Shown here in pieces: positions 23,350-34,818 of a DNA stretch of 64,000 nt. Every line of letters begins with the position of its first letter. Within the stretch, counting starts at the first letter, position 1. The stretch is from Juglans regia. Taxonomy: Eukaryota > Streptophyta > Magnoliopsida > Fagales > Juglandaceae. Both the position numbers and the translations under genes were made by a program. Location of the stretch: the NCBI RefSeq assembly GCF_001411555.2, contig NC_049905.1:3410001-3474000 (forward strand), given 5' to 3'. Below the pieces are notes generated by a model, which was given only the letters and a program-made list of their open reading frames with translations, did not search any database and was not told the DNA's origin.

Positions 23350-23523
23350 GAGTAATTCTACATACAACCGTGATGTGCGTAACTGCCGCGTAATCGCTTT
23401 GAAAAAGAGTGGGGTCCACTATTAAAAAATTAATTTTTTTCATGTGGGTCCCATGTTTTATTCATTTTTTTCAAAGGGATTACGCGGCGGTTACGCAATT
23501 CACGATTGTAAATATCTTTTCTC
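23350..23523. mobile_element. MITE with 9-bp target duplication (Mutator-like)
   Basis: Inverted ends: GTGCGTAACTGCCGCGTAAT near 23370 pairs with TTACGCGGCGGTTACGCAAT near 23480. The flanks ATTAATAAG (23341-23349) and ATTAAGAAG (23524-23532) look like a 9-bp duplication with one change. Unit A has CACGATCCAATAAGATAC there, without the insert. A 9-bp duplication points to a MULE-derived MITE. Confidence 0.65.
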
Positions 23524-23596
23524 ATTAAGAAGATTCTTTCAGTTCCAGCTGCATGCATGCATATGGTGCCCGTTTGGCCTCCTTCCAAAAGTTTAC
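23430..23596 (-). CDS. Unit B copy of the unknown terminal exon, extended into a MITE
   Basis: Begins after a TTGATTGTAG acceptor with KLLEGGQTGTICMHAAGTER, the counterpart of the exon at 8930-9042. After about 23 residues the frame enters the MITE (23350-23523) and continues open to a new stop at 23430, replacing the ancestral C-terminus SILLDRVFLSS. If transcribed, the MITE supplies about 30 new residues. Family not recognised. Confidence 0.3.
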
Positions 23597-23869
23597 CTAC
23601 AATCAAAACAAGGCAATTAATGAGATGACATATATATATATCATATTTACTGCGTACAATCATATATACATACAAAATTCAAAGGTAACAAATATCATAT
23701 ACATCACATGTTCATTGACATAAGTTAATATAGATATCATACTGGATCGATCATGTTATGGTAACCACACGTCATCTGTGCGGCCATAATTTCTTTAGGA
23801 TAGGGTTCATTTACAACCGATGACTAGAACATGAGTCGCTTTCTTTTAAGAGAGTGTATAAAATTTGTA

Positions 23870-23873
<4 letters not shown>

Positions 23874-23908
<35 letters not shown>
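23874..23908. repeat. TA microsatellite
   Basis: Uninterrupted TA run at the right edge of unit B. Confidence 0.85.
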
Positions 23909-23914
<6 letters not shown>

Positions 23915-24930
23915 GAAGCGAAAAAAATTATATTTGCAGCAGTGGCCAACTTCAGATAACTACAATAGCTTAAAAGTACAACAAATAAAAGATTTATAAT
24001 CTCGGTTAAATAACCAATTGCAAAGTTCCTATGAGATAAGATTGAAGATTAATGTCATGATCTTCCACTTCAAAAGCATAGACGATCCTTTCTCCAAAGG
24101 GATAAAAAACATGCATGCTTAAAAGCAAACGAACAAAACCATATTGATAAAGATATTATTCCATGAATACTAGTCTAGCACCCGGAAATTTGGCAGTAAT
24201 TAAGTCATTACTTTCAGTGTGAGCTTCTGTTGCAAAGATGATCACATTGAGCATCTCTCTTCCTCGGTACATCTAATACCCTTTTTTCTTTCTCAAGACT
24301 TGAAGCAACTTTGCAGTTAGATAAATACGGGATTGGCTGCACTCACTAGTTTCTTACCCCAATTTCATATATATACCTTTCAAATTTGGTTATTTTTTAT
24401 TGGAAGAGGATGGTAGCTGATAATTAAAGTACTTCCTCGCACAGAAAACAACCGAGTACTTCGATCCAGTTTATGCGCTTGATGAAGTACCTGATTGAGT
24501 ACTTGAAGAGCTATATATCTTTTTAACAGAACTATAATCCGGGTCGGGCCTAACCGAGAAAACCTCGGGTAGATCTACAATATATTAATCGCTGAACATG
24601 AGTAGCAATGAAAAGACCGACCTTTCACAATTCCCCTCCTCAAACATAAAATCTAAACGACCAATATGATGCAGAATTGAAGCACAAACAGATGATTCGT
24701 TCTGCTTCAACTAGCGGCCTCATGTCCAAAAACGCTTAAAAGAACAGAAACTTACGGGCGAGCTCGCGGAAAGTATCTTCATCAATGTCACGGCAAAAGC
24801 CGAAGTGGGTATCAGTTATCACAATAAGCATGATATATGTACAACGATCTGAGCATCCTTCTCAATGCTCAAAACCACAACCAAAGCAGAACTCAGATAA
24901 AAAAGGAAACATTTTAATTTGAAAATAAAA
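23909..24930. other. Unresolved region with exon-like pieces
   Basis: Two minus-strand pieces look coding. At 24756-24831 an ATG opens MLIVITDTHFGFCRDIDEDT and reaches a GTAAGT donor. At 24167-24274 a frame after a TATTAG acceptor gives ATGTACCGAGG... with NVIIFATEAHTESND and a stop (TAA). The phases of the two do not join directly and no known family was recognised; TDTHFG faintly recalls calcineurin-like phosphoesterase starts. Confidence 0.25.
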
Positions 24931-25194
24931 ATGACTCTTTCTAAGGTCTAAACTTAGTAGCAACATGATATATAATTAATTATGACACTCCCACTCAATA
25001 ATATATAATAATAGCAACATGATATATATCAGCATACGTACATATGGTACTTAAATACGTGAAACCAATTAAGCACAAACGTTAATATATATATCCGCTG
25101 AATATAGATGATGACAAACATATATAGAAACACACATGCATGCAAGCATGCATTTATTTTGAAATTAAATACCAAACCAACAGCTGGTTTGTAT

Positions 25195-25757
25195 TTATTT
25201 CTTGAGAGCTTTGAGACTAGCTGCCATTTTTTCCATTTTTTCCTTCATGTCCATTAATGAAGCAAGCAATGACTCGATGTCTCCTATCAGAGGTTTAGCC
25301 CATGAAGGCGGCTCTTTTCCATGATCACCAGTACTTGGGCCAGCTGGTTTCTGGTTGTTGATTTTTACGGTGGATGATTCGGGTTTCCCAGCACTTGAGC
25401 CATATCTGGAAAATACAAAGATTAAACAATATTAATTAATGTATCATGTAGATAAAATTGACATACCGAGTTGATCGATTTTGTGGTTAGCCCTCTCGAT
25501 ATTGGCACCTTAAAATTGGTCAAAAGTGCTTAAAGAAATTAAGCCAGTGATGATCATAACCATGCAGAGAATTAATGTCTATAAAATAGAGATTCAAGTT
25601 GTTTTGAAACTACTAACAAATTAATACATCAACATTCAATTAAGAACGAACAGGTAGTAATTATAGATCAGTTGAAGATCATCATCATCATATCAGCACC
25701 AGCTGACAAAATCATTAATGCAGCAATAATCACTAACGAGAATCACTCAATGTCCAT
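25195..25757 (-). CDS. MDI-family small protein (copy III)
   Basis: Exon 1 coding is 25747-25757 (ATG GAC ATT GA, then GTGATT donor). Exon 2 is 25195-25405. The split codon GA|A joins in phase to give 73 residues, MDIEYGSSAGKPESSTVKIN... ending SLKALKK. The N-terminal part is polar and proline/glycine-rich (residues about 5-40). The C-terminal part (about 41-73, IESLLASLMDMKEKMEKM) is a probable amphipathic helix or coiled coil. No signal peptide or membrane span. The intron is 341 bases; a possible mini-exon inside it (25463-25505) has splice-like ends but introduces a stop. Start and intron phase match copy II at 2548-2843, while exon 2 differs strongly between copies. Function unknown. Confidence 0.5.
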
Positions 25758-25824
25758 GATATCCCTACTTCTATCAATGAATCCCACTTTAGTAATTAGT
25801 AGTACAACTCCTCCCAAAAGCAAG

Positions 25825-26624
25825 ATAATACACAAATTAATTCTCCCCCTTTTTTTATTATAAAATTAATGATAAGGAGAGACATGTATGTCATGACGTG
25901 CACTATCATTGGAAATCAATTTTTTTGATAATTTCCTGAGCATTCGTACTAAAATTATAAAAAAATTTGATTTCCCGCCCAAGTCGCATGCACACATGTA
26001 GTTTAGCCTAGCCTTAAACAATTCAGTTAGGATTGTAACGTGACAATGCAAACCAATTAATATAACTTATACATAACGTAAACTACTGCAAAAACATGAT
26101 ACTTTTTTTAATAATGTACTTGTAATAAATATATTAAAATTAATCACACTAAAAATATCGTTCTCATAATTTATTTACAAGAAAACATTTTGGGCATTTT
26201 TCATTTTTCCAATTTTTTTTTTCATTCTTTCTCTTAAAAATACAATTGAAAATAAACATGCAATTGAATTATTAAAGGAAAAAGCAACAACAAAACGAAA
26301 GTATCTTAATTCTGAATATTTGAAAATCAAGATAGTCAAATTAATAATGTATTTAAAAAACAAAACAAGCAATATCCACATATAAGATATCCATATATGG
26401 AAAACAAGACAAGAGATCATGACATGCCACATGACATGAAGCTAGTTGTTAGAAAAATAAAAAAATCTAAAACATGCATGTTTTAGCTTAAAAAAAAATT
26501 AAAACATATTAAAAATAATTTAAAACTTAAAACATGTTAGAAACAAAATAAAAAATTTAAAGATCTGAAAATATATTAATATAGCTTCAAAAAAATCAAA
26601 ATATAGAAAGGGTGAGAAAGAGGA
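25825..26624. repeat. Duplicated upstream segment, copy Y3
   Basis: Matches 4095-4900. It lies just upstream of copy III and is interrupted at 26625 by CACTA-1. CGCCCAAGTCGCATGCACAC near 25978 and ACATTTTGGGCATTTTTC near 26187 are conserved. Confidence 0.6.
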
Positions 26625-26830
26625 CACTACAACAGAATGTGTATTTTGTGACAGAGGAAACTGTCACAAAAAAATGGCAAATCGTCACTAAACATATTTG
26701 GTGACGGTTTGAAACCGTCACCATGACCGTCACGTAAAGTGCATCACAGAAAACATTTGGTGACGGTTTACTGTTCAACCGTCACAAAAAATATTTTTAG
26801 TGACGGTTGGAAGTGTTCCGTTCGGTACAA
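26625..26830. repeat. CACTA-1 left terminus and GTGACGG subterminal repeats
   Basis: Terminal CACTACAACAG followed by repeated TTGTGACAG, ACTGTCAC, GTGACGGTTT and AACCGTCAC in both orientations, the layout expected of transposase-binding subterminal repeats. Confidence 0.8.
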
Positions 26831-27250
26831 CGTTCGAACGTTCCTTTTTTGTGACGGTTATGAACTGTCACAGAAAATCACGTTCGGATGTAAAATCAAA
26901 CGTTCGGACGTTATACCCAACCGATTGGCGTTCGAATGAGAGAAGTTGACGTTTGTTGGATATCGTTCGAACGTATCATATTTACGTTCTAATGTCAATG
27001 CGTCCGAACGTTAATTACAATAAACGTTCGAATATTTGTTCGAACGTAAACGTAAATGTTCAAACGTAGCGCGTTTAATGTTCGAACGTTATTTCGAATG
27101 TAAACGAAGGAGCGTCCGAATGCAAGTTCTTTGTTCGAACGTTAGTCGGTTTAATGTTCGAACGATTCAATTGTATTTACGTTCGAACGTTTGGTACAGT
27201 GTGAACCAACGTTCGAACGATTTTTATTTACATTCGAACGTACAAATCAG
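26831..27250. repeat. Left array of ACGTTCGAACGT palindromes
   Basis: By hand count eight exact GTTCGAAC cores plus many one-base variants (GTCCGAAC, GTTCGGAC, ATTCGAAC). It lies just beyond the 3' end of the TNPA-like gene. Confidence 0.8.
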
Positions 27251-27380
27251 AAATACTAATTTCATAAAATTTAAAAACAAAATACCAATAGTATCATATT
27301 ACATACCCAATTAAGAAGTAACAATGTCTTATAAAAGTACAAAATTAGATATTAAAACTAGTCAGAAATATTGATAAAAT

Positions 27381-29053
27381 TTATTTCTTCTTTTTCCCTC
27401 GCCCACGGGGATTCTGTTGCAACGACATAACACGCTCCATTTGCACTATCATCTCTCGTTGCACTTGCTCTTGCACTTCACTGCGTATTCTTTCCTCCTG
27501 GTCTCTCTGTTGGTCCTGCAAACGCGTCTCTAAATGAGACTGTCGTTCTAAGAGAGACTCTAACTCTTGCTGTCTCGACCTCATATACTCATTCTCATGC
27601 CGTGCAGCTTCTAAATCTGCTGTAAGATTATTAATTTGTGAAGTCGATGAGGTTGAGGAGAATGAACATTTATGCTTGATAGATCGTCCCAAACCTCTTG
27701 CCATACTAGACTGCGGCCCGAGCACTTGGGTGAATATGTCTATGTCACTAGGAGAGGATTCCGCAGAAGTCGACTGCATCTCCAACATTTTGTTCTGCAA
27801 TTTAAAAGGCAATGATCGTAAATAATTAGTAACGTATTAAAAGAAATAGAAATAAGAAATAAACTATTAAAATGTTCTATAAAAAATTTATTTAACAAAA
27901 TTAACACTGCTTACATAATTATCTGCAGCGACAGGATCCATCCACTCACTATGCTCATTAGTGTGAGCAGCAGCATAGACATGAACAAGGGAAAAGTTTT
28001 CAGGATCATCACGTTTCTAACAAAGCGACAATATTAGCAATTTTTAAAAGATAATGTTAGTACTTATCAGAAAGAATATAAGGAAAATAAATAAATTCTA
28101 TAATTTTTTAATTACCATTTTTTCAGCAAGACGGTGAAATGACCTTGAACCGGCACGATGGTGGACAGTCAGAACGGATCTATTCTGTGCATTTGTAGAA
28201 CTCAAGTGCTACAAAATATATTAAAAATGTTAATTGTAATATGTATACATATAATGTATAAAACGAATATGAATGTAAATAATTAAAAGATATAAATGTA
28301 AAATACCTGATAATCTTGAGATGCGAAAAGATCACAACACTTTCTCCAATCATCTAACTTCATCTGCTGAAAAGGAGACTGCGCAGCCTCTTCCAACGTC
28401 TCAAACTTCTTGAAGTGGTCATGACATCGTCCTTTGTGATGTCGGAATAGTGTAGCCATCAACTCATTCACGGTTCTCAAATCCTCGCTACGGCTAAAGT
28501 CGAGGTCGAATTCATCCTAACAAGGGAATCAGGTAAAAAATATAATAGATGAATCTAAGTGAAAAAAATGTACTGAAAAGTAAACTCACCAGCACACGAC
28601 TTCGAATGTGCTCCTTAATCTCATTCGGAACATCTCGCCATGAGCGCACATAAAATGGAGCATAAGCTCGAACTACTGTGCCAATATAGGAGGAAAGCGC
28701 TGCTGCACTATCATCCACTCCTCCAGTGGAATTATCAGGAATTGTGACTTTCAGTTTACCGTGCCTTCTATTTTTTTCAAGAGAGATTCCATGTGTATAG
28801 CCACGACCGCGACGTGCAGATGCATCAACTACATGATAATAATAGATATACTATAATTATAATTATATAGTTATTGAGAAAAAATTATTAACTATATATA
28901 TAATTATTCCTTACTGGTAGGTGTCGACTGGCTGTTGTTCTCTTCTGTGTTAGCTTGATCTTCAGGAACGGATTCCTCGGGTGGGGAGTCCTCAATGGAT
29001 TCAGGACTTGGACTTGGCGGAGGCACATTTCTTCGTTGTCGTTTTGGCGGCAT
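27381..29053 (-). CDS. TNPA-like protein, Transposase_24 (Ptta/En/Spm) family
   Basis: Six minus-strand exons: 29053-28915, 28828-28590, 28516-28307, 28208-28116, 28016-27915 and 27794-27381. They splice in phase to a predicted 398-residue protein starting MPPKRQRRNVPPPSPSPE. Residues 1-60 are basic, acidic and proline-rich. The conserved core includes VVRAYAPFYVRSWRDVPNEI (end of exon 2), DELMATLFRHHKGRCHDHFKK-like text in exon 3, and WRKCCDLFAS. The C-terminus (exon 6) is a long Glu/Gln/Arg coiled coil ending RGRGKKKK. The family accompanies TNP2 in CACTA elements and is thought to bind subterminal repeats. Exons 3 and 4 (210 and 93 bases) have exactly the lengths of their counterparts in CACTA-2. 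No stop or frameshift was found. It starts 101 bases beyond the TNP2 stop. Confidence 0.8.
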
Positions 29054-29154
29054 TCTTTAAAATAATTAATTATATCAAAGAAAATTAATTAGAAGAAATT
29101 ATGAAAATTTAAGATATTTTATAGGCACCTATATAAATAAAATATTTAGTACTT

Positions 29155-32100
29155 TTACTCTTCAGATGAATTTTCCATAGTTGTTTCAGAATCTCCATCA
29201 ATAACATCTTCATCATCATTATCCACCTCATGCCCTGATTCTGATTCGTATTCATCTTCTGACTCGTCTTCTTCATCTTCCTCCAAACTGACTTGAATTG
29301 AATGATCATTTAATACAGACGGGTCGAGATGTACGGGTGGGACATCATCTCTACACAAGGGGAGCAACTTGAGTGCACCGAGGTCAACAAACAAGTTAAT
29401 ACCCTCTCCATCTTCCTGGTATGCCTCAACAATCGGATTGTCATCTTCATCTCCACTATTCTCGTAATCTGCACTCGTTCCTGCTTCATATATATTTCGA
29501 GGAACAAATTTTTGTACGACTCGCCAAGTTATCTCCCCACTATCTTCATCAGCACTTTTCATTGGATCAATCAAGTAATAGACTTGGGTAGCTTTGACAA
29601 GCCAATACGAATGGATCATCTTCGTACCATTTAGATGCAGTATTGACACTCGTAAAGTGATTATCCCTATGTATCGAAACCCGACCACCGCCTAGATCCC
29701 ACCAATCACATTTAAAGACATATGTTACAGACCCACCCAGATATTTCAATCCGATAATATCACGGATGACACCATAATAGTCAATATCATCTGTTCCATG
29801 ACTCCCCTCGACCAACACACCACAGTTTTGAGTCTTTCTATTACGTTCACGGTCCAAAGTATGGAATCTATAACCTCGAACCGTGCATGCAGTATATCGA
29901 AGTGCTCTATTTGAGGGACCACGGGCCAATGCATACAATTCAGAAGAAATTGATCCGGGATCACGAGCACGTTGTTCCAAAATCTAAAAATTGAAATAGT
30001 ATATATTTATTATTTTATTATCCAGAGTTAAAAATTTCACAATATAACATATATATAATTTTAGTTCATACACGTTCTTCAAACCATCCGGGAAATTCTT
30101 CCTCGTGTCTTGCCTCTATATTTTCTACGCCTTCCGTTCTAAGTTTGTCCATGTGGTCACTGTTATAACATATTGCAAAAGAAGTATATTTTGAGCACAA
30201 CAATTCTAATTAATTTAAAGAAAACTATAATTATTCAAATAAATTAAATGACATACCTAAGATAATCATCAATCTCTCGGCAGTTATTTAGCACATACCA
30301 CCGAACCTTACCCAACTCTCCATCAATTAAATCGTAACCTGTTTGTGCACCCAAGGGTCGTACATTCTGGGAAAACACTGATAGCTCACGAGGAGGCGGA
30401 GTAGCAAGATCAGCATTTCGCTCTTGACGACTAAATCGTGTCTCAACACCACGAAGATATAGAGAGCAAAATGTTAACCATTCATCGTGTATATAAGCCT
30501 CTGCTATTGAACCCTCAGCTTTGGCTTTATTCCCAACAGTGCGCTTTAATCGACCCAAATATCTTTCAACTGGATACATCCAACGGAACTGCACCGGTCC
30601 ACCCAGAAGTACCTCTCGCGGTAAATGTATTGCTAAATGGACCATGACATCAAAAAATGATGGTGGAAAGATCTGCTCGAATTTACATAGTATAGTAGCA
30701 ATGTCTTCTTCCAATTTCGACAACACATCTCGATTTACTACCCGAGCGCACAAATCCTTGAAAAACATACATAGTTCAGATATGGCGACACGTACATTAG
30801 ATGTCAGCTTCCCACGAATTCCCACAGGTAATAACTTCTGCAAAAATACGTGACAATCATGACTTTTCAATCCATTGATTTTCCAATCATCAGGACTCAC
30901 GCATCTACCAATATTTGAAGCATAACCATCTGGCAACTTCACACCTTGCAACCATTTACAGAAATCAATCCTCTCCTCCCTCGTCATCGTAAAACATGCA
31001 TGCGGCATGACCACCCTGTTGCCTTCCACCCGCAAATGCAGATTATGTTTAATTCCCATTCTCTCAAGATCTTTCCTCGTCTTGATCGTGTCTTTCGTCT
31101 TTTTGTTAATACTCATCAATGTACCCAGTATATTATCACAAATATTCTTCTCTATGTGCATTACATCCAAACTATGTCGCAACTTGCATGACGACCAATA
31201 CGGCAAATCAAAAAAAATACTACGTTTTGTCCAATTCAATTCTGATACGGCTCGTTTTCTCTTGTTCTTTCCCCGACCTTTGCCAAAATTGTTCGCTCTA
31301 ACATGTTGCAGTTGTTCCACTATCTCTTCTCCAGACAACTCTTTTGGTGCAATCCTATCCTCTACTCTCCCATCAAACTTGGCACATTCTCTTCTCCATG
31401 CATGATTTGCTGGTAAATAACGTCGATGACACATGAAACACAACTTCTGAGAAAATTTTAGCCACTCACTAGCAGTTTCTTTATTACACGTCGGACACGC
31501 TAACTTCCCTTTCGTACTCCAGCCGGAAAGATTCCCATACGCCGGAAAATCATTTATGGTCCACATTACCGCAGCATGCATCTGAAAAGATGTCGACTTA
31601 GATGCATCATAAGTTCTAACCCCTGTTTCCCATAACTCTTTCAGCTCTTCAATCAACGGCTGCATGAATACGTCAATATCATTCCCAGGTGATCTAGGGC
31701 CAGGGATGAGTAAAGTTAACAAAAAGTTTGGCGCCTTCATGCACCTCCATGGTGGAAGATTGTACGGAATCAATACAACGGGCCAAGTGCTATAACTTGT
31801 ACTCATATTCCCAAAAGGGTTGAATCCATCGGTTGTGAGTCCCAGGCGCACGTTCCGAGCTTCTAACCCGAACTCTGGATACTGATTATCGAAAGACTGC
31901 CACGCAAGTGAATCAGCCGGATGCCTCATATACCCGTCATTCTTAACTCTTTTCTCCTCGTGCCACCTCATATCATGAGCTGTTTTCTTACACATATATA
32001 GTCTTTGCAACCTAGGTTTCAAGGGAAAATACCGCAACACCTTAACCGGCACGTTTTTCTTACCTTTCCACCTTGACTCTCCACATACAGGACATGCTTG

Positions 32101-32805
32101 TATCTCCTCGTTCTCCTTCCAAAACAATACACAATCATTCTTGCATGCATGTATGGACTTGTACTCAAATCCTAATCCCTTTCTCAACTGTTTCGCTTCA
32201 TAAAAGTTCTTAGGCAATGCAGACCCTTCGGGAAGCACCTCGTTAAATAAGTCCAATACCATGTTTATTGCTTTCGTCGACATCCCACACAATGATTTTA
32301 TGTGAAGCAACCGCACAATAAACGACATTTTGGAATGTTTTGTACAACCTGGGTAAAGCTCGCGCTTTGCATCTTCCCACAGTGAAGGAAAATTTTCACA
32401 ATCAGTCCCTGATCCACCACTTGAGGCATTGTCGTTAACCTCATCCATAAACATCCCAGCTCCAATGTCACCCAACATCTCCTCCATCTCATCATGCTCA
32501 TAATCATCATCCATGTGCCGTAAATAATTGTGATGATCGACCAATACATCTGCTGACCCTTCATACGGCTCACCATGCAGTACCCATCGCGTATACCCCA
32601 GATCCATACCGTTCACAAATATATGACGCTCTACTTCATCCAATCCTATCGCACACAAATTTTTACACCCTCGACATGGACACTTAATGTAACCACGACT
32701 ATCAGCAGAGGCCCGTGCAAAATCAATGAAAGTTCTTACTCCACATGCATAGGGTACGTAATCCTTTCCAAGTCTATCGTCCAGACGCATCCAATTTTTG
32801 TCCAT
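29155..32805 (-). pseudogene. TNP2: TNP2-type CACTA transposase with one frameshift
   Basis: Three exons: 32805-30257, 30159-30072 and 29983-29155. The start is the ATG of MDKNWMRLDDRL, just after a TTTTTAG acceptor. The N-terminal transposase-associated domain spans about residues 1-80 (CPCRGCKNL, TRWVLHGE). The TNP2/Transposase_21 core follows, with TTDGFNPFGN near 325 and SLDVMHIEKN near 545 (Asp residues likely catalytic, by family inference) and a zinc pair CPVCGESRW. DUF4218 (FRWMYPVERYLG) and, in the last exon, DUF4216 (FKCDWWDLG) follow. Near 29593-29595 an extra base (AAA in GTCAAAGCT) shifts the frame after FVLACQ; the reading resumes as ATQVYYLIDPMK. The first 850 residues are intact. 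The lesion removes the acidic C-terminus, so activity is doubtful. Confidence 0.85.
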
Positions 32806-33359
32806 TTCTAAAAACATCCAGATATTAATAACACGTACATTGAAAATTCACATGCATGTCTTGCCTCCAATTCTCATTACTTTTTTGATAAGGTAGTTGG
32901 TCCTATCCCATTCGAGATTATATTCTCCATATTACACAAATCTCGTCACTCTACTAATTTCCACGTTAGTAGAAATTCCGGCAGCACCTCCCCATAATTC
33001 TCCAAGTATACATGTTCAAATATCGGGATTGTGACCCTACGAACAGTATACCCGAAGAACAATAGAAGAAGATACCGAAACTTCATATTAAACGTGGAAA
33101 GTAGTGAGTAACAAAAATGTGTAATACAGATAATATAATCTCAAACTGTCCACACTGGACAATTCAGGAATCAGTGGACACATAAATGTACACTGATTCC
33201 CAAACGGGTCTAAGGGTATTTATGCAATGTCACACGCATCTAGCAAAAAATCATACAACAATATCTCCATGTTGTTTAAATTAACAATGTCACCTTCAAG
33301 TAGTGTTATATTGTTAAACTAAAGAGGGATGGAAGATTATGTGACCCTACGTTTCGTGT
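32806..33359. other. Leader/intron region upstream of CACTA-1 TNP2
   Basis: Non-coding. It contains a short hairpin, GGAATCAGTGGACA...TGTACACTGATTCC, near 33168-33203. Probably the 5' leader or first intron of TNP2. Confidence 0.4.
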
Positions 33360-33537
33360 CTTGTACACAACGAGGGAGAATAATCTTGAAGAAATGTTTA
33401 AATTTTAGTCTAATTACTTAACCGTCACAAACTGTCCGACCTTGACAACTCTCAAGGCCGAAGAGACTATGACAGTCAAGCAATTAAATTGAAATTTCAA
33501 CATTTCTTCAAGATTATATTCCCTCGTTGTGTACAAG
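33360..33537. repeat. Long inverted repeat (hairpin) upstream of TNP2
   Basis: CTTGTACACAACGAGGGA... (33360-33419) is the near reverse complement of ...TCCCTCGTTGTGTACAAG (about 33478-33537). The arms are about 60 nt with few mismatches, and the loop of about 58 nt holds ACCGTCACAAACTGTC, the element's own subterminal motif. Confidence 0.75.
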
Positions 33538-33544
33538 ATCATTA

Positions 33545-34147
33545 TTCTTAAAGTATAATTTTAATTGTTATACTTAATTTCAAAGGTTATACTATAATTT
33601 TAATTATTATAATTCTTAAAGAGTTACTTTTATGCTTGTTATTACTTATATATTAATTATTATTATAAATATTTAATTATCATACTTAAATTTCAAAGGT
33701 TATACAATAATTTTAATTATTATAATTCTTAAAGAGTTACTTTTATGCTTGTTATTACTTATATATTAATTATTATTATAAATATTTAATTATCATACTT
33801 AAATTTCAAAGGTTATACAATAATTTTAATTATTATAATTCTTAAAGAGTTACTTTTATGCTTGTTATTACTTATATATTATTATTATTATTATAAATTA
33901 TTTTAATTATCATACTTAAATTTCAATGGTTATACAATAATTTTAATTATTATAATTCTTAAAGAGTTACTTTTATGCTTGTTATTACTTATATATTAAT
34001 TATTATTATAAATATTTAATTATCATACTTAAATTTCAATGGTTATACAATAATTTTAATTATTATAATTCTTAAAGAGTTACTTTTATGCTTGTTATTA
34101 CTTATATATTAATTATTATTATAAATATTTAATTATCATACTTAAAT
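33545..34147. repeat. 113-bp tandem repeat, about five copies
   Basis: The block TTCTTAAAGAGTTACTTTTA (plus TGCTTGTTATTACTT) recurs at spacing 113, 113, 117 and 113 bases. It is very AT-rich and lies 5' of TNP2. Confidence 0.85.
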
Positions 34148-34627
34148 AATTATTATCACAATTTATCAAATCCATATCACAACATATAAAAGTGATAACT
34201 CACAATATATTCACAAAATAACATGCCACATGTATTAACATATTTCTAAACTTGAATAAGCAATAAACATGTATTAACAAAGCCTAATGACAATATATTT
34301 TTAATAATAAACACAATATTTCAAATTTATATCACAACATATTTAGAATAACTCACAAACTATTTACAAACTATACAAACAATAATCACAATATGATAAA
34401 AAGTAAGCATCAAATCACAACAACATATTGATAAAGTTTAGAAATATACCTAGCACTCACAATATCCTCTTACAAATCAAAATCTTCAAACTTCCCAAAA
34501 CAAGCAATCCTTCAAAAAAATACAACACAAACTTATTAGAAATATTCTATAACAAAAACACATTCTATAAATATCATAAAATTTAAATAAAGACAAGAAA
34601 TAAAAATATTATCTTACCAAAACTCAC

Positions 34628-34682
34628 CTCTCTCTCACTCTCTAACTCAACTCTCTCTCACTCTAACTCTCTCTCTCTCTCT

Positions 34683-34737
<55 letters not shown>

Positions 34738-34740
34738 TCT
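34628..34740. repeat. CT microsatellite
   Basis: CTCTCT run with ACT interruptions; on the minus strand a GA-rich leader-like tract upstream of TNP2. Short GA-rich tracts often lie in plant core promoters. Confidence 0.85.
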
Positions 34741-34818
34741 GTTGCGCGCACGGGAGAAAAGAAATAATGGGCATCCTCCCGTGCGCGTACTGATTAAGTT
34801 CTAAAATTATTAGTTTAA

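Larger units (their letters stand above)
19085..23900. repeat. Large duplicated segment, unit B
   Basis: Collinear with unit A (7020-9390) once two insertions are removed: CACTA-3 (19647-22325) and a MITE (23350-23523). Shared marks include the TGCTCACTTGAC-type array, TTTAACCTGCTCC (22326 on), CTTGAATCGCTCCAACATGA near 22680, and the GGTAACCACA...GTGCGGCCAT block near 23760. Confidence 0.7.

Noticed and set aside
25463..25505. Middle exon in MDI copy III
   Set aside because: It has AG and GT borders and a length divisible by three, but it puts a TAA in frame; skipping it gives an open protein and matches the two-exon copy II.
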